A stretch of DNA of 50,304 nucleotides, from the NCBI GenBank assembly GCA_025355105.1, contig JANYAE010000082.1:1-50304 (forward strand), given 5' to 3'. Below are positions 44,817 to 50,304 of the stretch, one piece after another. Numbering within the stretch: the stretch's first letter is position 1; each line of letters begins with the position of its first letter. A program made the translations under genes and the position numbers. Source of the DNA: Pseudomonadota bacterium. Lineage in GTDB: Bacteria > Pseudomonadota > Gammaproteobacteria > Steroidobacterales > Steroidobacteraceae. The notes under the pieces were generated by a model. It was not told the DNA's origin, did not search any database, and saw nothing but the letters and a program-made list of their open reading frames with translations.

Positions 44817-45688
44817 TGAGCTCGCGTCCGCTAATCGCCGCGCTCGCGACCGCCGCCGCGCTGCTGCTGCTGTGGCAGAGCACGTTCCTGGTGCGCGAGA
44901 CCGAATACGCGCTGAAGATCTACGTCGGTGGCCGGATCATGGGCGCCGACTACGCGGCCGGCCTGCACTTCAAGCAGCCGTTCGTCGAGGACGTCAAGAA
45001 GTTCGAGAAGCGGCTGATGACCCGCAACTACCCCGCCGAGCAGTTCCTGACCAGCGAGGGCAAGATCCTCAACGTCGACTTCTACGTGAAGTGGCGGATC
45101 GCCGACGTCGCGCAGTACTACCGCTCGACCGGCGGCAGCGAGGACGTCGCGACCGCGCGGCTCGCCGAGAGCGTCAAGGACGGCCTGAAGGGCACCATCG
45201 CCAAGCGCACGATCCAGCAGGTGGTGGCAGCCGAGCGGGCCGAGCTGATCGGCGACGTGCTCGCCTTCGCCGGCAACAGCGTCAAGCAGCTCGGCATCAC
45301 GCTGGTGGACGTGCGCGTCAAGAGCATCCTGCTGCCCGAGGAAGTCAGCGACTCGGTGTTCAACCGCATGCGCCAGGACTTCGCGCGCCAGGCCGCGCAG
45401 CTGCGCTCCGAGGGTGACGAGCAGGCGATCAAGATCCGCGCCGAGTCGGAGCGCCAGCGCACCGGCACGCTGTCGGCGGCGGCGCGTGACGCCGAAAAGA
45501 TCCGCGGCGAGGGCGACGCCAAGGCGACGGCGATCTTCGCGGCGGCGACCTCGAAGAACGGCGAGTTCTTCTCCTTCTACCGCAGCCTGCAGGCCTACCG
45601 TAAGACCGTCGGCCGCGACGGCGACGTGCTAGTGCTGTCGCCGGAAAGCCAGTTCTTCAAGTACCTGCGCGACCCGGCCGGGAAGTGA
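44816..45688 (+). CDS. hflC: FtsH protease modulator HflC
   Basis: Partner of HflK. 290 residues with an N-terminal membrane anchor (LIAALATAAALLLLWQSTFL), SPFH core (LVRETEYALKIYVGGRIM, GLHFKQPFVEDVKKFEKRLM, NVDFYVKWRIADVAQYY) and the long C-terminal helix RQAAQLRSEGDEQAIKIRAE, closing with EFFSFYRSLQAYRKTVG and LSPESQFFKYL, as in E. coli HflC. ATG overlaps the hflK stop. Secure. Confidence 0.96.
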   Translation: MSSRPLIAALATAAALLLLWQSTFLVRETEYALKIYVGGRIMGADYAAGLHFKQPFVEDVKKFEKRLMTRNYPAEQFLTSEGKILNVDFYVKWRIADVAQYYRSTGGSEDVATARLAESVKDGLKGTIAKRTIQQVVAAERAELIGDVLAFAGNSVKQLGITLVDVRVKSILLPEEVSDSVFNRMRQDFARQAAQLRSEGDEQAIKIRAESERQRTGTLSAAARDAEKIRGEGDAKATAIFAAATSKNGEFFSFYRSLQAYRKTVGRDGDVLVLSPESQFFKYLRDPAGK

Positions 45689-45720
45689 GCGCCGGCGGGC
45701 GAGAGCCGCTCGCCGATCAC

Positions 45721-45918
45721 ATGAGCATCGACTGGCACGACCTCGGCACCGCGTTCGCGCTGTACCTCGTCCTCGAGGGACTGCTGCCGTTCCTGAGTCC
45801 GGCGACCGCGCAGCGCGCATTCCGGGCGATGGCCGAGGCAGGCGGCCGGCCGCTGCGGGCCATGGGCCTGGCGAGCATGGCGATCGGCTGCGCGCTGCTC
45901 TACTGGATTCGCGGCTGA
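45721..45918 (+). CDS. Small DUF2065 membrane protein (YjeT-like)
   Basis: A 65-residue protein with two membrane helices separated by a short basic turn (ALYLVLEGLLPFLSP; MGLASMAIGCALLYWIRG). Length and the pattern EGLLPFLSPATAQRAF match DUF2065. E. coli yjeT stands at the same place, between hflC and purA. The ATG at 45721 is chosen over a longer in-frame GTG overlapping hflC because the family begins with the short W-x-x-L segment (SIDWHDLGTAFALYL). Function is unknown. Confidence 0.88.
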   Translation: MSIDWHDLGTAFALYLVLEGLLPFLSPATAQRAFRAMAEAGGRPLRAMGLASMAIGCALLYWIRG

Positions 45919-47241
<1,323 letters not shown>

Positions 47242-47247
47242 GCCGGG

Positions 47248-47658
47248 CTAGTTGCCGCCGCAGGCGTTGTTCGGGCAGGCCCCGGCGCGACGCTTCATGT
47301 CCTGCATCTGTTCCATCTGGCGGATAACGTCGTCGACGGTGTCGGCGGCGTAGCAGTGCTCCGTGACGAAGCGGGTCCCGATATCCGCGTCGTCCTTGCA
47401 GAACATCGTGGTGCCCTTGCGTTGGCGCGGCCTAAGGCCCATGCGCGTGGCCTTCTTGAAGGTCTCCGGGGATACGCCGCCCGGCGTCGCGGTCGGCGTC
47501 GGCGCGGCCGCGGCCGCCGGAGCGGCAGCAGGGGCGGGCGGGGCCTGAGCCGCCGGGGCCGCCACGGGGGCGGCCTGTGCGGCCGGCGCAGTCGGCTCGG
47601 CGGCCGAGGCTCCCAAGGCGGCCAAGCTAAGGATCAGGAGCAGCGCCTCGATTCGCAT
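47248..47658 (-). CDS. Small secreted protein with Ala/Pro spacer and four cysteines
   Basis: I do not recognise a named family. The 136-residue protein has a signal peptide (MRIEALLLILSLAALGASAA), a low-complexity Ala/Pro stretch (about 20-60), and a C-terminal domain with four Cys (C87, C102, C128, C133). The pattern C-x7-G-T-R-x-V-x3-C resembles small exported gammaproteobacterial proteins that carry C-x-x-x-x-x-G-S-R then a Cys about 10 residues later. It ends CPNNACGGN. GAGGG seven bases before the ATG at 47658 fixes the start. It lies just after the tRNA-Leu terminator. Probably periplasmic, with one or two disulfides. Function unknown. Confidence 0.75.
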   Translation of the reverse strand: MRIEALLLILSLAALGASAAEPTAPAAQAAPVAAPAAQAPPAPAAAPAAAAAPTPTATPGGVSPETFKKATRMGLRPRQRKGTTMFCKDDADIGTRFVTEHCYAADTVDDVIRQMEQMQDMKRRAGACPNNACGGN

Positions 47659-47677
47659 CGGAAATCCCTCGCTGGTC

Positions 47678-47711
47678 AAAAATGCGCTGCGCAGGGCCGC
47701 CCTATGCAGCA
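47678..47711 (-). terminator. Intrinsic terminator after tRNA-Leu
   Basis: On the minus strand GCTGC-AT-AGGG-CGG-CCCT-GC-GCAGC folds into a nine-pair stem with one internal mismatch loop and is followed by GCATTTTT. It starts about 55 bases after the CCA of tRNA-Leu and ends 20 bases before the start of the secreted protein gene. It is the only convincing intrinsic terminator I found in the window. Confidence 0.6.
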
Positions 47712-47767
47712 GAATGGCCCCGCGTCCGCGGTGCCCTGTCGTGCGGGCGCCGGGCGCGGAGCGGCAG

Positions 47768-47852
<85 letters not shown>

Positions 47853-47893
47853 AAGGTGCGGGCCGGGGTGATACCCGGCCACGGGGACGCGGA

Positions 47894-47922
47894 AATTTAC
47901 GCAGTGGTCTACCCCCTGTCAA
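47894..47922 (-). promoter_or_regulatory. Promoter of tRNA-Leu
   Basis: On the minus strand a perfect TTGACA (47917-47922), a 17-base spacer and TAAATT (47894-47899, 4 of 6). Transcription would start about 35 bases before the tRNA. The full -35 consensus and optimal spacing are rare in this GC-rich DNA. Confidence 0.72.
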
Positions 47923-48007
47923 TCAACTACTTGTGCCCCCACATCGGGTGGGCCGGCACCCCTTAAGGAAATCGGCGGACCCTCCCGGGCTCCCGCCCAC
48001 ACTACCG

Positions 48008-50304
48008 ATGACACAACCCCCCCACTGGCGGCGCGCCGATACCCATCAGGCCACCGAGGCCGAGAAGTACGCGCGCCCCATCCCGAGCCGCGAATACCTG
48101 CTCGAAACGCTCCGGCAGTCCGGCGCGCCGCAGACCGCGGACAGCCTCGCCGAGACGCTCAAGCTCAAGGAAAAGGGCCTGCGCGCCGCGCTCGACAAGC
48201 GCCTCGCGGCGATGGCCCGCGACGGCCAGCTGCTGCGCAACCGTCGCAACGAGTTCCTGTTGCTCGACCGGGTCGCGGTCCGCACCGGCCAGGTGACCGG
48301 CCACAAGGACGGCTTCGGCTTCTTCATCCCCGACGACGGCTCGGATGACGCCTTCCTGCCGCCGTCGCAGATGCGCGCCGTCATGCACGGCGACCGCGTC
48401 GCGGTGAAGGTCGTCGGCGTCGACGCCCGCAACCGCAAGGAAGGCGCGGTGGTCGAGGTGCTCGAGCGCCGCACCCGCCAGGTCGCCGGGCGCTTCCACC
48501 TCGAGCACGGCGTCGGATTCGTCGCTCCGGACAACCGCCGCATCAGCCAGCGCGTCGTGATCCCGGCCAAGGACCGCAACGGCGCGGCGCACGGCAGCCT
48601 GGTGGTCGCCGAGATCGTCGAGCCGCCGAGCCGCGATGCGCTCGCGGTCGGGCGGATCTCGCGCGTGCTGCCGGAGGAGGGCGTCGCGCAGACCGCGATC
48701 GAGCTCGCGGTCGCCTCGCACCAGCTGCCGCACGAATTCCCGGCGGCGGTAGTGCGCGAGGCGCGCCGCTACGGCAAGACCGTCGAGGCCAAGGGCCTCG
48801 GCGCGCGCATCGACCTGCGCGACGTGCCGCTGGTCACGATCGACGGCGAGGACGCCCGCGACTTCGACGACGCGGTGTTCGCCGAGCCCACCAAGGGCGG
48901 CTGGCGGCTGCTGGTCGCGATTGCCGACGTCAGCCACTACGTGCGGCCCGGCACCGCGCTCGATACCGAGGCGCGCGAGCGCGCGACCAGCGTCTACTTC
49001 CCGAGCCGCGTGATTCCGATGCTGCCGGAGCAGCTCTCGAATCACCTCTGCTCGTTGATGCCCGACGTCGATCGCGCCTGCCTGGTCGCCGAGCTCGCCG
49101 TCGGCCGCGATGGCAAGGTGACCCGGGCGCGCTTCTACGCCGCGCTGATGCGCTCCGCCGCGCGTCTCACCTACAGCCGCGCCGCCGAAGCGCTGATCGA
49201 GCGCAAGGCGGAGGTGCGGGCGACGCTGTCGCAGCCGGTGCTGGACTCGCTGGAGTCGCTGCACGACCTGTACCGCGCGCTGCGGCGCCATCGCGAGGTG
49301 CGCGGCGCGCTGGACTTCGAGTCCGCCGAGGTCAAGGTGGTCGTCGGCGAAGACGGCCGCGTCGCCGACCTCAGGACCTACCCGCGCAACGACGCCCACC
49401 GGCTGATCGAGGAGTGCATGATCGCGGCCAACGTCGAGGCGGCGCGCTTCCTGAAGAAGCACAAGATGCCGGCGCTGTACCGCGTGCACGCGCAGCCCGA
49501 CGAGGACCGCATCCTCGAGCTCAAGCGCTTCCTCGCGACGCGCGGCCTGCTGCTCGAGACCGAGGGCGAGATCGATCCGCTGAAGCTCGCCAAGCTGCTG
49601 CGGCAGGTGCAGGGCCGGCCGGACGCGGCGATGCTCGAGGGGATGATCATCCGCTCGCTGGCGCAGGCCGTGTACCAGCCGGAGAACATCGGCCATTTCG
49701 GCCTCGCGCTCGAGGCCTACGCCCACTTCACCTCGCCGATCCGGCGCTATCCGGACCTGCTGGTGCACCGCGCGATCCGTCACGTGCTGGCGGAAGGCGC
49801 GCCGGAGAACTTCGAGCATCCGGCCCGCGAGATGGAGCAGCTAGGCCAGGAGTGCTCGATGCGCGAGCGCCGCGCCGACGAGGCCTCGCGCGACGTGGTG
49901 GCGTTCCTGAAGTGCGAGTTCATGCGCGACCGCCTCGGCGAGACCTTCGCCGGCGTCGTCACCGGCGTCACCGACTTCGGCCTGTTCGTGCAGCTGGTCG
50001 GCCTGCAGGTGGACGGCCTCGTGCACGTCGCCAATCTCGGCCGCGACTACTACCGTTACGAGGAAGATCGCAAGGCGCTGGTCGGCGAGCGCAGCGGCGA
50101 GCGCTACACGCTCGGCGACAAGCTGAGCGTCAAGGTCGCGCGCGTTGATCCCTCCGAGCGCAAGATCGACTTCGAGCTCGTCGGCAAGACCGAGGCCGCG
50201 TTTCACCCGCGACGCCGCGAGGCGGCGCCGGCGGCGCGGCCGGAGGCCGAGCCGCGCGCCAGGGCGGCCAAGAAGGGCGCCGCGCGCGTCTCGACGACCA
50301 GCGC
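48008..50304 (+). CDS. rnr: Ribonuclease R (3' end cut by window)
   Basis: Processive 3'-5' exoribonuclease that degrades structured RNA. About 765 residues are visible. N-terminal winged helix (REYLLETLRQSGAPQTADSL), two cold-shock domains (GQVTGHKDGFGFFIPDDG, then VGFVAPDNRRISQRVVIP), the RNB catalytic domain (LVTIDGEDARDFDDAVFAEP with the catalytic Asp cluster, then DVSHYVRPGTALDTEARERA, YFPSRVIPMLPE, AYAHFTSPIRRYPDL) and the S1 domain (GVVTGVTDFGLFVQLVG) are in order. A basic tail begins just before the window edge. The ATG at 48008 has no clear ribosome site. Very secure; length fits RNase R (about 800) rather than RNase II (about 640). Confidence 0.96.
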   Translation, partial: MTQPPHWRRADTHQATEAEKYARPIPSREYLLETLRQSGAPQTADSLAETLKLKEKGLRAALDKRLAAMARDGQLLRNRRNEFLLLDRVAVRTGQVTGHKDGFGFFIPDDGSDDAFLPPSQMRAVMHGDRVAVKVVGVDARNRKEGAVVEVLERRTRQVAGRFHLEHGVGFVAPDNRRISQRVVIPAKDRNGAAHGSLVVAEIVEPPSRDALAVGRISRVLPEEGVAQTAIELAVASHQLPHEFPAAVVREARRYGKTVEAKGLGARIDLRDVPLVTIDGEDARDFDDAVFAEPTKGGWRLLVAIADVSHYVRPGTALDTEARERATSVYFPSRVIPMLPEQLSNHLCSLMPDVDRACLVAELAVGRDGKVTRARFYAALMRSAARLTYSRAAEALIERKAEVRATLSQPVLDSLESLHDLYRALRRHREVRGALDFESAEVKVVVGEDGRVADLRTYPRNDAHRLIEECMIAANVEAARFLKKHKMPALYRVHAQPDEDRILELKRFLATRGLLLETEGEIDPLKLAKLLRQVQGRPDAAMLEGMIIRSLAQAVYQPENIGHFGLALEAYAHFTSPIRRYPDLLVHRAIRHVLAEGAPENFEHPAREMEQLGQECSMRERRADEASRDVVAFLKCEFMRDRLGETFAGVVTGVTDFGLFVQLVGLQVDGLVHVANLGRDYYRYEEDRKALVGERSGERYTLGDKLSVKVARVDPSERKIDFELVGKTEAAFHPRRREAAPAARPEAEPRARAAKKGAARVSTTS

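Noticed and set aside
48002..49819. A 605-codon minus-strand frame opposite rnr
   Set aside because: Shadow of RNase R, whose domains are complete on the plus strand.

Overview
The window is about 50.3 kb of very GC-rich (roughly 70% by eye), densely packed bacterial chromosome. Its gene families and gene order point to a gammaproteobacterium: the block miaA-hfq-hflX-hflK-hflC-DUF2065-purA followed by rnr matches the order known from enterics, and lptF-lptG, pepA-holC-valS, pcnB-folK-panC, wrbA-DUF2069 and yaeQ are all typical of gammaproteobacteria. The high GC, the phbB-type reductase and the retained MutL endonuclease motif fit a Nevskiales / Steroidobacterales / Xanthomonadales-like lineage better than an enteric. 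That placement is an inference from content; no 16S gene is present.

Layout. 1-3.5 kb: on the minus strand, a cut DUF2069 membrane protein, WrbA, a lytic transglycosylase and ProS; on the plus strand, a small DUF4398 lipoprotein. 3.6-8.1 kb (plus): pssA, a family-4 uracil-DNA glycosylase, rimI, prfC, then an isolated acetoacetyl-CoA reductase gene with a PhaR/PhbF-like motif upstream. 8.2-17.6 kb (minus): one tightly overlapping run, pepA-holC-valS-moxR-DUF58-tgpA-mtfA-like. 17.8-19.9 kb (plus): lptF-lptG. 19.9-25.1 kb (minus): a GldA/GldF/GldG-like ABC cluster with DUF4340 and RDD proteins. 25.2-30.2 kb: the most accessory part, with a b-type cytochrome, a c'-type cytochrome, an unrecognised proline-rich protein, a MAPEG protein, an XRE regulator and an exported amidohydrolase that lacks part of its metal site. 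30.4-34.7 kb: yaeQ and tRNA-Glu(CTC) on minus; pcnB-folK-deoxynucleoside kinase-panC on plus. 34.7-47.2 kb: queG on minus, then nnr-tsaE-amidase-mutL-miaA-hfq-hflX-hflK-hflC-DUF2065-purA on plus. 47.2-50.3 kb: a small secreted Cys protein and tRNA-Leu(CAG) on minus, and rnr on plus, cut by the window end.

Most genes are housekeeping: translation (proS, valS, prfC, rimI, tsaE, miaA, queG, two tRNAs), RNA metabolism (pcnB, hfq, rnr), DNA repair (udg, mutL, holC), envelope biogenesis (lptFG, amidase, lytic transglycosylase, pssA) and cofactor or nucleotide synthesis (folK, panC, nnr, purA). No stretch longer than about 200 bases lacks a gene. I see no insertion sequence, prophage, CRISPR array, toxin-antitoxin pair, defence island or secondary-metabolite cluster.

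I did not find a clear-cut undescribed system. The items most worth a second look are the proline-rich protein at 26.5-27.5 kb, the amidohydrolase with a degenerate metal site, the ABC/GldG/DUF4340/RDD operon, the MoxR-DUF58-TgpA cluster ending in a membrane-anchored MtfA-like peptidase, the near-leaderless promoter arrangement of pssA and the amidase, and the fact that all seven convergent gene pairs abut or overlap with no visible terminator.
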